DNA of 64,000 nucleotides, taken from assembly GCF_019492185.1 (NCBI RefSeq), contig NZ_JAICCF010000001.1:744001-808000 (forward strand). The letters are read 5' to 3'. The stretch's first letter is position 1; every line of letters begins with the position of its first letter. This document shows, piece by piece, positions 45,737 through 53,708 of this stretch. The notes below the pieces were generated by a model, which saw only the letters and a list, made by a program, of their open reading frames with translations, was not told the origin of the DNA and did no database searches. The position numbers were made by a program, and so were the translations under genes. The stretch comes from Chitinophaga rhizophila. GTDB lineage: Bacteria > Bacteroidota > Bacteroidia > Chitinophagales > Chitinophagaceae.

Positions 45737-46005
45737 GATGAACAGATTAGTTTAAAATTAACACTTTTATCTAATTTTAAACTGTCTGCCGTTCAGGGGT
45801 ACTTACAACTTTGTTATAAATGTTTAGAAATTCTACTTAGTAACCGCTGACAGATAATGCCCTCTTTAACTGTGAAGAAAGTCTGTATATATGAAAAAAG
45901 TTAGCCATTTTTCTTAGTAAATTCCTTTTTTTAAACAGATAGAAGTTCCAAGTTCCCGAACAGATAAGATCATCTCATAGCCAGCAACTATTTCAATTAC
46001 TTGTA

Positions 46006-46031
46006 AAAAGCCGGAGATGTCTCCGGCTTTT
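46006..46031. terminator. Hairpin resembling the tRNA-Leu hairpin
   Basis: AAAAGCCGGAGA and TCTCCGGCTTTT form a perfect 12-bp stem around TG. The central 14 bases CGGAGATGTCTCCG are identical to those at 34059-34074, and the outer pairs differ by compensating changes. Confidence 0.7.
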
Positions 46032-46468
46032 CTTGTTGTAGTCTTAATCCTGTGCGATATCCTTAATATAAAGCTCCTGAAATTTGAAATTGAGGATAAA
46101 GATGCAGGAGGATCCTTCAGGCAGTTCCTTATAAAAAGAATCTTCCCTATTTTACGTATCTCTTTATAAAAAACTGAAAACTAAATATCCCGATACTGAT
46201 ACGGAATTTCATTCCAAAACTGGTGCGTTTCATACACTAAGTTTGGGTTGCCCGAAAATCATTGCATTTCTTCTTGTGAAAGTCCAATTGAAATGCAATT
46301 GAATATCTCGGCAGATATTCGGTATCACGTTGGACTAACGTCGGCACAAAAATACTGCATTAATGCATTTTGCCCGCAGGTCAAAGAAATTAACTATATA
46401 TAATTTATATAGCTAAGAATCAATGAATCGGAGCTCACATTTCATGTAATTTACTGATAACTAACACC

Positions 46469-46500
46469 ATTTGGTTCGATAACGCTCCGCCACTGGGCAC
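46469..46500 (+). repeat. 32-base repeat, copy 2 (tRNA-end-like)
   Basis: It contains GGTTCGA and, after 13 bases, CTCCGCCACTGGGCAC. GGTTCGA and CTGGGCAC occur in the same order at the tRNA-Leu 3' end, 8 bases apart. It matches copy 1 at 24 of 32 positions. It could be a degenerate attachment-site remnant. Confidence 0.4.
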
Positions 46501-46504
46501 GTAA

Positions 46505-46540
46505 TGGCTCTGTAATCAATTGATTTACAGGGCCATTTTT
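46505..46540 (+). terminator. Hairpin after the second 32-base repeat
   Basis: TGGCTCTGTAA and TTACAGGGCCA pair, with one G-U, around a 9-base loop and are followed by TTTTT. Confidence 0.65.
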
Positions 46541-46657
46541 AATTTATGCTTGTCAATTTTTCACAGGTTTTAACGGATCAAGTTGAAAACTTGGGATCAA
46601 GTTGAAAACTTGGGGGATTAGATCAAAAGCTGTTGTTTTGCTGTCTAAATCGACATT

Positions 46658-47011
46658 TTGGATCAGAACTACCGCCAGTTAATAGAATTAATGCTTCCAG
46701 CAGGCATTTTGGAATACTTCGAGTTAACCAATACCACAAAGGATTCTAAAGGAATTAATATCTTCCTGGAAGAGAAAAATATTGTTCCAGAGGAATACAA
46801 AGATCAATTACTTCACTCCAAAGGTTTTCTACCAGAAATACAAGTACAGGACTTTCCTATTAGGGGGCATAAGGTTGCCCTATGCATCAAACGCAGACGC
46901 TGGGAGGTGCAATCGACAGGAGAAATAGTAACCAGAGACTGGACGCTAGTAAGAGCAGGAGCACGAATGACAACAGAGTTCGGGCTTTTTTTAAAAGGGA
47001 TATTTGGATAA
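46658..47011 (+). CDS. ISAon1-type transposase, N-terminal region protein
   Basis: 117 residues from a TTG (MDQNYRQLIELMLPAGILEY). It contains the paired hydrophobic and basic segments seen in the separate N-terminal ORF of ISAon1 elements, ending VALCIKRRRWEVQSTGEIVT and TEFGLFLKGIFG. It overlaps the catalytic ORF by 8 bases in a different frame. The two may be translated separately or joined by frameshifting; the shift needed is +1 (or -2). Confidence 0.8.
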   Translation: MDQNYRQLIELMLPAGILEYFELTNTTKDSKGINIFLEEKNIVPEEYKDQLLHSKGFLPEIQVQDFPIRGHKVALCIKRRRWEVQSTGEIVTRDWTLVRAGARMTTEFGLFLKGIFG

Positions 47012-47987
47012 TTATCCCATCAGTCCCGTACAACTAGGCCACTTTTTTCAGGTAGATGGTAAACAATTACAACAACAATACAAGAATCATTTAAGCGACT
47101 ATCACCAATGGGAGCAGAAGGATCATGCTGAACACTGGATGGTCTTTGAGCAAAATATCGGTCCCTATCTAAGCATTGATGAAACAGCATTTTCCAGTGG
47201 AGAACTGTATACGATAGTGACGAATAAGGCTGCAAAAGGCCGCAGGGGCTCTATTGTAGCAATGATTAAAGGCACACAGGCGGACTATCTGATTAATATT
47301 TTGAACAAGATCCCTAAACGGCTTCGCAGGACAGTATTGGAAGTAACGATCGATATGTCTGCAAGCCTAAACCTAGCTATTAAGCGGTGCTTCCCTAATG
47401 CAGACCGTGTAATTGACCGTTTTCATGTTCAACAACTAGCCTTTGATGCGGTACAGGAAACCCGTATAAAATATAGATGGGAAGCCCTTGAGGAAGAGAA
47501 TAAGGCCTATGAACAAGCTAGAAAGCAGAAAATTGCCTATCAGCCAGAAGTGCTGCATAATGGAGATACTGTCAAACAGCTTCTAGCCCGAAGCAGATAC
47601 TTACTGTTCAAACAGCCACGATTATGGACTAGAGAGCAGCAGCAACGGGCGGAACTATTGTTTACCAGGTATCCTGTTATCCAAAAAGCATATCAACTGT
47701 CGTTGGGTCTTGGAGATGTGTTCAGAATATGTACTAGCAAAGAACAAGCCTTTAAAAGGCTCGCACTATGGTACAATGATGTAGATACCTCAGGAATAGA
47801 ATCCTTCAAAACCCTGTCCAGAACTGTTCAAAATCATTATCTAGGTATCCTGAACTTCTTTAACAACCGGGCCACCAATGCCGCAGCAGAATCATTTAAT
47901 GCGAAGGTAAAATCATTTAGAAACGCCATGAGAGGAGTAAGGGACGTGAACTTCTTCCTTTTTAGGCTCGTTAAACTATATGCCTAA
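47004..47987 (+). CDS. ISAon1/ISL3-like transposase, catalytic part
   Basis: 327 residues with a DDE transposase core: GPYLSIDETAFSSGELYTIV (first Asp), RTVLEVTIDMSASLNLAIKR and CFPNADRVIDRFHVQQLAFD (second Asp region). The late acid is in NNRATNAAAESFNAKVKSFR. These are the motifs of the ISL3/Transposase_20-like DDE families. It seems intact. The translation start is uncertain (TTG at 47004). Confidence 0.85.
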   Translation: MDNYPISPVQLGHFFQVDGKQLQQQYKNHLSDYHQWEQKDHAEHWMVFEQNIGPYLSIDETAFSSGELYTIVTNKAAKGRRGSIVAMIKGTQADYLINILNKIPKRLRRTVLEVTIDMSASLNLAIKRCFPNADRVIDRFHVQQLAFDAVQETRIKYRWEALEEENKAYEQARKQKIAYQPEVLHNGDTVKQLLARSRYLLFKQPRLWTREQQQRAELLFTRYPVIQKAYQLSLGLGDVFRICTSKEQAFKRLALWYNDVDTSGIESFKTLSRTVQNHYLGILNFFNNRATNAAAESFNAKVKSFRNAMRGVRDVNFFLFRLVKLYA

Positions 47988-48226
47988 TGGCAATCCCCCA
48001 ACTTTTCAACTTGATCCAACGTCTTCCGGATACGGGCGGTAGGAAGATCCCGCAGATTGTGTCGCTTCGATCTAACCCCGTTAACCTATTACCCACTTCT
48101 GTTGTAGGTCAGAATACACGACAACGGCCTTGCGAACACCGGCACGAGTGGAAATTGCTTTTTTTTTAAAAAATAGTGTATAATAGTGGTAACAAACGTT
48201 ATCTGCTATTTTACAATCCTATAATT

Positions 48227-49209
48227 ATGAGATATTTTTTGAACCTATTTGCTTTTGTAATTTGCATTCTTTCGATGTTGACCTGTTCTGCACAAATTGC
48301 CCCCGGTTCTGCTATTGAATTAGGCGCAGGTTTGGGAAGAGGAATTGTAGGGAAAATCAAAGATGGCAAAAAGAAAAAGTCAATTGAAAGTTCCATTTCT
48401 GAGCATGAAATCAACGGCTCAATGATTAAAGTGCTACGTGTGCCGGAAAACAAGATAATTAGCGATGCAAAAAGCTACATCGTAAGAATACAAAATCAAC
48501 TTGACAGCTACTACGAGCTTTACAAGAATAACGAGCATTTAACAATACCTTATTACTATAGCGACATAAACACATTAGAAGCTTTGGACAAAGATTGGGC
48601 GACAGAGTACTATGAAAACGAATTGAAAGAATATCGGAATTATGAACAAAGCTCACACAGACAGAAAAGCATATCAAAGACAGCACCGAAACTGCAAAGA
48701 GAGCAGAGCAAGAAAGAATTGCTGATAGTTTAGCTTTTGCCAAAAGAGTGCAAGGTTATTTATTTGTAAACAAGGAGTTCACTCTTTTAAAAAACAAACC
48801 TTCTGACAAAGGCAAAACCATTGGGAAAGTTTATTTAGGTTCATATCTGAAATTTTTAGGTTACAATGATAACACGCCTTATGTGAAAGTTGCCTTGGAA
48901 GATATAGAGGGTTTTGTAAATAAAAATGATTTGTCCGATAGCATAGATAAAATAGAAGCGGCAAACGCTGATATAGCAACCTACAAAAGCAGACGTTATT
49001 ACAAGTACGAGCCAAACTACGAATACATTCCAGAACAACAAAATGTTACACCGGTAGTAACAAGTCGCGTTACTTCAGAAACAAGAGGTTCCTCGACACA
49101 AAAACAAACGTACAAACAATCTATCAGATATATTAGAGGACCAAGAGGTGGATGCTATTACATGTCTGGAGGCTCAAAAATTTATGTAGATAGAAGCTAT
49201 TGCAACTGA
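48227..49209 (+). pseudogene. Secreted SH3-domain protein disrupted by a frameshift
   Basis: The first frame starts at the ATG at 48227 with a signal peptide (MRYFLNLFAFVICILSMLTC, cut near SAQ) and runs to a stop at 48733. The -1 frame becomes open from about 48648 and reads AKRAEQERIADSLAFAKRVQ into an SH3-like domain (GYLFVNKEFTLLKNKPSDKG, VYLGSYLKFLGYNDNTPYVK), then a tail ending CYYMSGGSKIYVDRSYC, stop at 49209. Joined, it would be about 327 residues. The two pieces fit as one protein broken between about 48640 and 48720. Composition is AT-rich like the nearby island. Confidence 0.6.
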
Positions 49210-49317
49210 CAATCAAATTAAATACTCAAATAAAAAGGGTCGTTAGCTGCTTTAAATAATTGAGTTAGTGTAAAATTCTTTGTGTAAGCATATATTCAAC
49301 TGTATCGACTAATACCA

Positions 49318-49373
49318 CCAGCAGGTGGAGTGAAGTGAGGCGGAGCGGAGCCGAGCGAAACGACACCTGCTGG
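49318..49373. repeat. Hairpin with GAG/GCGGAG-rich loop
   Basis: CCAGCAGGTG (49318-49327) and CACCTGCTGG (49364-49373) form a perfect 10-bp stem enclosing a 36-base, almost purine-only loop with GAGTGAAGTGAGG and GCGGAGCGGAGCCGAGCG. It lies between the frameshifted SH3 gene and the RHS relic. The function is unknown. Confidence 0.6.
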
Positions 49374-49404
49374 GTACGGTGGCTGGATTAGCTCTCGACA
49401 TTTT

Positions 49405-49654
49405 TTAACTTTTGATGTTACCATTAGCATCATAACTTAGGTTGATCACAGAAAAGTCCTTGGCTCTCTGTGGCACCGTTTCGCTGGGTAAAATAAGCAC
49501 TAGCTAACCGGTTTGCCCTGTCGTAACTATAACCATATGCAAAAGCCCTGTCTGCACGTGTCTTCCATTTTGCACCGGCGATGTTACCGTTCAACTGATT
49601 AGCCGTAAAGCCATAATCGCAACTCAGGTCCTGACCAAACCAGTTACCAGTCAT
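49405..49654 (-). pseudogene. RHS/YD-repeat protein relic with frameshift
   Basis: From 49654, the frame reads NWFGQDLSCDYGFTANQLNG and NIAGAKWKTRADRAFAYGYS, then YDRANRLASAYF, closely following the RHS repeat core of Chitinophagaceae proteins. The next repeat continues only in a shifted frame (AKDFSVINLSYDANGNIKS, stop at 49405). Both the upstream part and the C-terminal toxin part are missing, and an in-frame stop lies just upstream. Intact relatives are very large, so this is a short surviving fragment. Confidence 0.7.
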
Positions 49655-49691
49655 ACGACATAACTATTATGTAATCTGTCAAAGGAAATTA

Positions 49692-49734
49692 TAAAAGCGA
49701 AGGTGCCTTCTTCATAGAATACGCCTTCGCTTTA
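49692..49734 (-). terminator. Terminator after the MACPF gene
   Basis: TAAAAGCGAAGG and CCTTCGCTTTA form a 10-11 bp stem with a long loop, just beyond the MACPF stop on the minus strand. Confidence 0.65.
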
Positions 49735-49753
49735 TATAAAATGAGATTGTCAA

Positions 49754-51163
49754 TTACTGTGGGATATAACCAAGTATTGATTCAAAGATGAATTGTTTAC
49801 GTAAGATGCCTGCGCCATAGTAAAAACTCTGTCCGGCATTCTGGGTAGTATACCAGTGCATGCCGTTTGAATTGTATCTATAGATAGGAATTGCTCCAGC
49901 TGTTGCTTTGGCGTAAATATATCCCTCAATCCACTCGAACTTTCCGTGGTTACCACCATTACCGATTTCATTGAAATTGTTGGTGTAAAAGTGGGTCCTG
50001 TTGTTCTGAAAATATCTATAGATAGGAATAGTACCAGGCATTGAGTTATCAGTAAACATTTTGCCGATAATACCAGTGTTAGTCCAATTTGTCAGGCCAG
50101 CTACTTCAGTAGGCGTGGTAGTCAACAGATTATCGATGAGGGATCCGTTATAGAACATATACCGGTATAGCGGCACTTCTCCATATTGCAGGTTGATTGC
50201 ATTATTAAGGATGTATTGTTCAATGTATGACGCGAGTTCAGCTTTTTTTGCCGGATCATCCACAAGATCAGTGATTGCAATTAAACCTTGTTTAGGAATA
50301 GCTACAAGTACTATATTCTGATCATTAACCGAGCGCTGCCAGTCGTTGGGATTAAAGGTGCTACCGGCCACATTTACGGTTACCAGCGGTACATGAACCC
50401 CACCGCCTACAGCATGATAGGTAACAGATTCTGCGTAGTTACTGTCCGCAGCTGTTTTATCTACTCCAGCATCAAACTTAATAGCGAATACCTTTCCAAT
50501 ACCAGCTTCGAGACCGCCGGCGGCTGCAGTAGCACGGCGCGCACTCTTGGTAGCAGCTTTATAAATGATCTGCAACTTACCGCCGGTGATAATATTCACA
50601 TGCACGTGTGTACCATAACGCTCAACCAGACTATGTACTGGAAGGTTTGCGAGATCGTACCTAAACTCAGCTGTCAGATAATTCTTCAAGGTTGCGGCAT
50701 CTGTATTTAATTGAATCTGTTTGCGTTCCATTAACAGATTATAAATACCGTAAACTTCCTTTGAAGAAATAAAATTGTTGCTGGTGAAATTACCTTTTAA
50801 TGTGCCGGTGAAAGCCGTATAAGTGGCAGTAGCACTTAGACTTAACGATACTTTTTTTAACATTGAAGAAGCATCAGCGCCTGACTCTGCGAAAAAGCTC
50901 TGCCTGTTAGGGTTGGTAACCAGCACGCGGTTGGGAAAGGCAGCCTGGAACGCAGCCAGATCAACCACTGCGTGACGGGAGGACGCGGCATCAGCGAACG
51001 GCCCGGTAACATCACAGCCATAACCGATAACGTCATAAGCGCCATCGCCGGCAGCTTCAGTGGTTGGTTTACGAACTTCATCAGGAACAGGGATGTCTTG
51101 TTTACTTTCTTTCTGACAGGAGAAACAGAAGGCTGCAAAACTTAGCAGCAAAACTCTTTTCAT
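49754..51163 (-). CDS. MACPF pore-forming lipoprotein with C-terminal repeat domain
   Basis: A 469-residue lipoprotein with lipidated Cys16 (FCFSCQKES). The membrane-attack-complex/perforin domain (about 40-330) carries the family signature YGTHVHVNIITGGKL (183-197). The preceding FISSKEVYGIYNLL and the following AGGLEAGIGKVFAIKFDAG fit the flanking helices and sheet. Residues 335-469 hold three repeats of the form PLYRYMF, IPIYRYFQNNRTHFYTNN and IPIYRYNSNGMHWYTTQN, like DUF5648 lectin-like repeats. Bacteroidetes MACPF proteins such as BSAP-1 kill related strains. A similar role is inferred. No immunity gene is obvious nearby. Confidence 0.85.
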   Translation of the reverse strand: MKRVLLLSFAAFCFSCQKESKQDIPVPDEVRKPTTEAAGDGAYDVIGYGCDVTGPFADAASSRHAVVDLAAFQAAFPNRVLVTNPNRQSFFAESGADASSMLKKVSLSLSATATYTAFTGTLKGNFTSNNFISSKEVYGIYNLLMERKQIQLNTDAATLKNYLTAEFRYDLANLPVHSLVERYGTHVHVNIITGGKLQIIYKAATKSARRATAAAGGLEAGIGKVFAIKFDAGVDKTAADSNYAESVTYHAVGGGVHVPLVTVNVAGSTFNPNDWQRSVNDQNIVLVAIPKQGLIAITDLVDDPAKKAELASYIEQYILNNAINLQYGEVPLYRYMFYNGSLIDNLLTTTPTEVAGLTNWTNTGIIGKMFTDNSMPGTIPIYRYFQNNRTHFYTNNFNEIGNGGNHGKFEWIEGYIYAKATAGAIPIYRYNSNGMHWYTTQNAGQSFYYGAGILRKQFIFESILGYIPQ

Positions 51164-51769
51164 GATAATGGTTTATTGGTAATTAATAAAATACATAGGA
51201 ATGTTATGTCGTGTCTGATAGCACGTCAAACAGTATGTTATGAACAGGTGGTGTAATACGTTAATTCGGGTACTCTAAGAAATGGTTGATAATAATAACA
51301 TGGCAGTTTATATTATATAGTTAATGATGAAGTAAAACATCCGGTTAAACAATGCATACCAATCCTTGTCAAGACCTGCTTTTAAAGCAGTCTTTCATCT
51401 CGTAAAAGCTGGTATATTCAGGAAAACAGCATGTTGCTACAATGAATTTGCGTGCAGCACGCAATATTATTGATACAAAAACATAAAAGAAACGCAAGAC
51501 TTATGGAAGTATATATGTGCTTCAGGCAAGTAGTCAATTGTATTCTAATGGTACCTTCTATAGGAATATCTTTCTACAAAACAGTGTATTTAATGGTACG
51601 GGTAACGTTATGGTTATATTTAATTATCGATGCAAAGATAAAGGAATATTCAAATACAAAATAATGTTTTTGTCCCCATAGATAATTATTATGTATGAGG
51701 ACAGCGTCTACTCGTCAGGAAGCATTAGCCGATGCCGACTTAAAGAAACAGAAGATCATCCTGTATACA
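51164..51769. other. 606-base gap upstream of the MACPF gene
   Basis: AT-rich. The last 100 bases contain a 34-codon frame (51695-51799, MRTASTRQEALADADLKKQK) that looks mildly protein-like but overlaps the next gene's end and is too short to call. No promoter, repeat or RNA was found with confidence. Confidence 0.4.
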
Positions 51770-52393
51770 TCAAGGCTTGAGTTTAATATATCGTCCTAAT
51801 CCAAATAAAATCTTATCCACATGAACATTGTACTCCTGCTGGGCCATTAATGAAGTATCAAGTTCGTTACTGATCCAATGCTTATATCGCTTTATTAAGT
51901 CGCCTTCATTTTTAGTGACTATCGTCATTCTTCTATACCGCTCAACAGCAAGTACATCTGTGCGGTACATGTATACCCCAAATGCCCTGAGCACATGCTG
52001 ATCTATAATAGGCTCATGAACTCTTCCACTCAGATATCTTCCAAATTGGTTAAATACAACTGCTTCCGCTATATCGTTATCTGCATCGGCGAGAATCCCA
52101 TTAATGATATGTTTCAACTTTTGGAGATCTCCATTTTTCCAAACTAACGCATATAGTAACTTCTCAGTAGTGGTAAAATGAGTTGTGTCTTTTAGGCTGT
52201 TGTCTTCAGACAAAATACCCTTTTCTTTCAAAGTTATTATCTCCTCAGGTAGAATTTTGAAAGTGAGTTTAGGATAGTTTTTCTCAGGAAAATGGAATTT
52301 CTTATCTATATTATGACGCTCTAATAATTTATCGACTTCTCCTGTACTTTTACACATAAGCAACTCTTCAAATACGGCGATTAGTTTATTCAT
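51770..52393 (-). CDS. Unknown protein, 207 residues
   Basis: A soluble protein with no signal peptide, starting MNKLIAVFEELLMCKSTGEV. The sequence is mostly helical: EKLLYALVWKNGDLQKLKHI, AEAVVFNQFGRYLSG, QHVLRAFGVYMYRTDVLAVE. The C-terminal region is basic and aromatic (RRMTIVTKNEGDLIKRYKHW). Nothing catalytic stands out. The family is not recognised. It stands alone in the accessory zone, divergent from the M57 protease gene. Confidence 0.6.
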   Translation of the reverse strand: MNKLIAVFEELLMCKSTGEVDKLLERHNIDKKFHFPEKNYPKLTFKILPEEIITLKEKGILSEDNSLKDTTHFTTTEKLLYALVWKNGDLQKLKHIINGILADADNDIAEAVVFNQFGRYLSGRVHEPIIDQHVLRAFGVYMYRTDVLAVERYRRMTIVTKNEGDLIKRYKHWISNELDTSLMAQQEYNVHVDKILFGLGRYIKLKP

Positions 52394-52556
52394 TTCGATC
52401 TCATTTTTAACAGATTATAAGCAGCATGCGTCGCTACTACCTGACACAAAAATATACTTATTTTCAGTAGATTTTTTGTTCATTTTATGATCAAAATTTA
52501 AGGAAATATTCGTATCTTAATAGTAGATTTTATTCCCTCAAATTAAACCTTATCTT

Positions 52557-53354
52557 ATGTTAAAAAACCATGCGCTTATTTTGCGTGTACCCCACTTATT
52601 AGCCTTTTTATTGTTAGCAATGTCTTGCTTGTTTTCCTGCAAAAAGGAAGAATCGGAATCGACTTCTCACACCAAGGTAGTTGATTCGCAAATCGCGTAT
52701 TTAAACAGTAAAGGATTTAAAAAGGAAAATATTGAATTTAAGAATGGCAAATTCATTCTTGATAATGACATTTTGATTAACCAGGACGAGGTTGCCGCTC
52801 GAATTAAAAGCGAAGGTACTAGCGATGGCCCGCAGACCGAACATTGGCGACACCGTTATATTGTCAGCAGAACGTACCAATACGACGTGCGGGTATACAT
52901 TGACCCTGCAGTGCCGGCGGACTGGCAAACCGCTACACAGGGAGCAGTGACAAACTGGAGTACCCTTGGCAGCGGCCTTGGTATGTCTCTGGTGAGCACA
53001 CTGTTCCAGGCACATACCCGCGTATTCGCTGGTTACGAAAGTGGCGCTAACTGGGTTGCCCGAGCATACCTACCTACATCCAACGGACGTCCCGGTGTAA
53101 GTATTGAGATCAATACCTACTATAACTATCTAACTCCAAGTGAAAAGTTATTTGCCATAACGCATGAACTCGGCCATACAGTTGGATTCAATCATACGGA
53201 TCAGAATGTCGGGTTCTTTATTACCAGCGGAACACCGTGGATTCCCGATCCTCCACAAGTAGATCCATATTCAGTAATGAATTCATTCATTCTCCCATGG
53301 AACGGATTTACAACAGGAGATGTGCAGGCAACAAGAATTTTGTTCCCGTTCTAA
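52557..53354 (+). CDS. M57-type zinc metalloprotease lipoprotein
   Basis: A 265-residue lipoprotein. The signal sequence has a lipobox at Cys28 (CLFSCKKEE). Residues 35-95 look like a short propeptide. The protease domain contains the extended zinc motif HELGHTVGFNH (His203, Glu204, His207, His213), then a Met-turn in YSVMNSFILPW. This is the metzincin-like Peptidase_M57 type, common as secreted enzymes in Bacteroidota. The preceding strand VSIEINTYYNYLTPSEKLFA is typical. Likely a surface or secreted protease; the substrate is unknown. A terminator follows. Confidence 0.88.
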   Translation: MLKNHALILRVPHLLAFLLLAMSCLFSCKKEESESTSHTKVVDSQIAYLNSKGFKKENIEFKNGKFILDNDILINQDEVAARIKSEGTSDGPQTEHWRHRYIVSRTYQYDVRVYIDPAVPADWQTATQGAVTNWSTLGSGLGMSLVSTLFQAHTRVFAGYESGANWVARAYLPTSNGRPGVSIEINTYYNYLTPSEKLFAITHELGHTVGFNHTDQNVGFFITSGTPWIPDPPQVDPYSVMNSFILPWNGFTTGDVQATRILFPF

Positions 53355-53386
53355 TAGACGACCAGGATGATATCTGGTGTAGATAA

Positions 53387-53430
53387 GCAAGAATTCCTTT
53401 AACTAATTGTGAAGGATTTCTTGCTTCTTC
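53387..53430 (+). terminator. Terminator after the M57 protease gene
   Basis: GCAAGAATTCCTT and AAGGATTTCTTGC pair at 12 of 13 positions around a 12-base loop, and a T-rich tract follows. Confidence 0.65.
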
Positions 53431-53700
53431 AGGCGCATTACTAGTTAATACAATCATTTATAGTTCAAGGGGTACATCATAAATATCAACATTAATCCTT
53501 GATAATAAACAATTTACTCTGCATGCAGTCAGTACTAGTGTTACTAAGGATTATTGATCAGTTATTGGGAAGCAGAGTAAATTCAGTAGCAAAGCTTCGA
53601 TCTTCTATGATTAACTTGAAATCGTTTAGCCTTTACAGAGTACTTATTGTTTCTGTTTATAAAATGCCACACATATATACATTACATTAAATATTAAACG

Positions 53701-53708
53701 TATATTTG
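53701..53708 (+). promoter_or_regulatory. Putative -7 element for the 53771 lipoprotein
   Basis: TATATTTG fits TAnnTTTG, 62 bases before the ATG. The flanks (AACGTATATTTGTGCT) match those of the 5031 lipoprotein promoter. Confidence 0.4.

Larger units (their letters stand above)
44611..45807 (-). mobile_element. IS3-family insertion sequence, apparently complete
   Basis: 1197 bp bounded by terminal inverted repeats: TGTAAGTACCCCGTTTAGCA on the left, and TGTAAGTACCCCTGAACGGC read inward from the right end. The sequence ACTT is directly repeated at 44607-44610 and 45808-45811, as a 4-bp target-site duplication. Both transposase frames are intact and linked by an A7 slippery run, so the copy may be active. 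Confidence 0.92.
34044..46500. mobile_element. Serine-recombinase island inserted at tRNA-Leu
   Basis: The left boundary is placed at the tRNA-Leu 3' end. The first gene inside, a large serine recombinase, points into the tRNA and has no stop before it. The island is AT-rich compared with the flanks and carries a regulator set, a structured RNA, an XRE gene, a giant NTPase and an IS3 copy. The right boundary is not certain. Candidates are a hairpin at 46006-46031 sharing 14 central bases with the one beside the tRNA, and a tRNA-end-like sequence at 46469-46500. No conjugation or replication genes are visible, so it would be an integrated cargo island rather than a self-transmissible element. 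Confidence 0.5.
45808..46657. other. 850-base gene-free stretch between two IS elements
   Basis: There is no credible protein. It contains a hairpin at 46006-46031 resembling the one beside tRNA-Leu, a set of overlapping inverted repeats at 46261-46336, the second 32-base repeat at 46469-46500 and a hairpin at 46505-46540. It probably includes the right end of the tRNA-Leu island. Confidence 0.6.
46575..48017 (+). mobile_element. ISAon1-type insertion sequence with a duplicated left end
   Basis: The right terminal repeat (47992-48017) read inward is GGATCAAGTTGAAAAGTTGG followed by GGGATT. The left repeat at 46594-46619 matches it at 25 of 26 positions. A further 19-base copy of the outer end (GGATCAAGTTGAAAACTTG) lies immediately outside at 46575-46593. 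AAC flanks both 46575 and 48017, so the unit including the extra end may be what inserted. Two transposase frames lie inside. Confidence 0.85.

Noticed and set aside
44044..48020. Exact second copy of the tRNA-Leu 3' end as right attachment site
   Set aside because: No exact copy of the T-arm and acceptor sequence was found by reading; only the degenerate 32-base repeats are reported.
51452..51664. 70-codon frame upstream of the MACPF gene
   Set aside because: Mixed hydrophobic sequence without pattern in a decayed region; not distinguishable from chance.
51695..51799. 34-codon frame MRTASTRQEALADADLKKQK...
   Set aside because: Mildly protein-like, perhaps a relic, but too short and overlapping the next gene's end to call.
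53499..53690. 63-codon frame between protease and lipoprotein genes
   Set aside because: No domain, no signal peptide, composition like noncoding AT-rich DNA.
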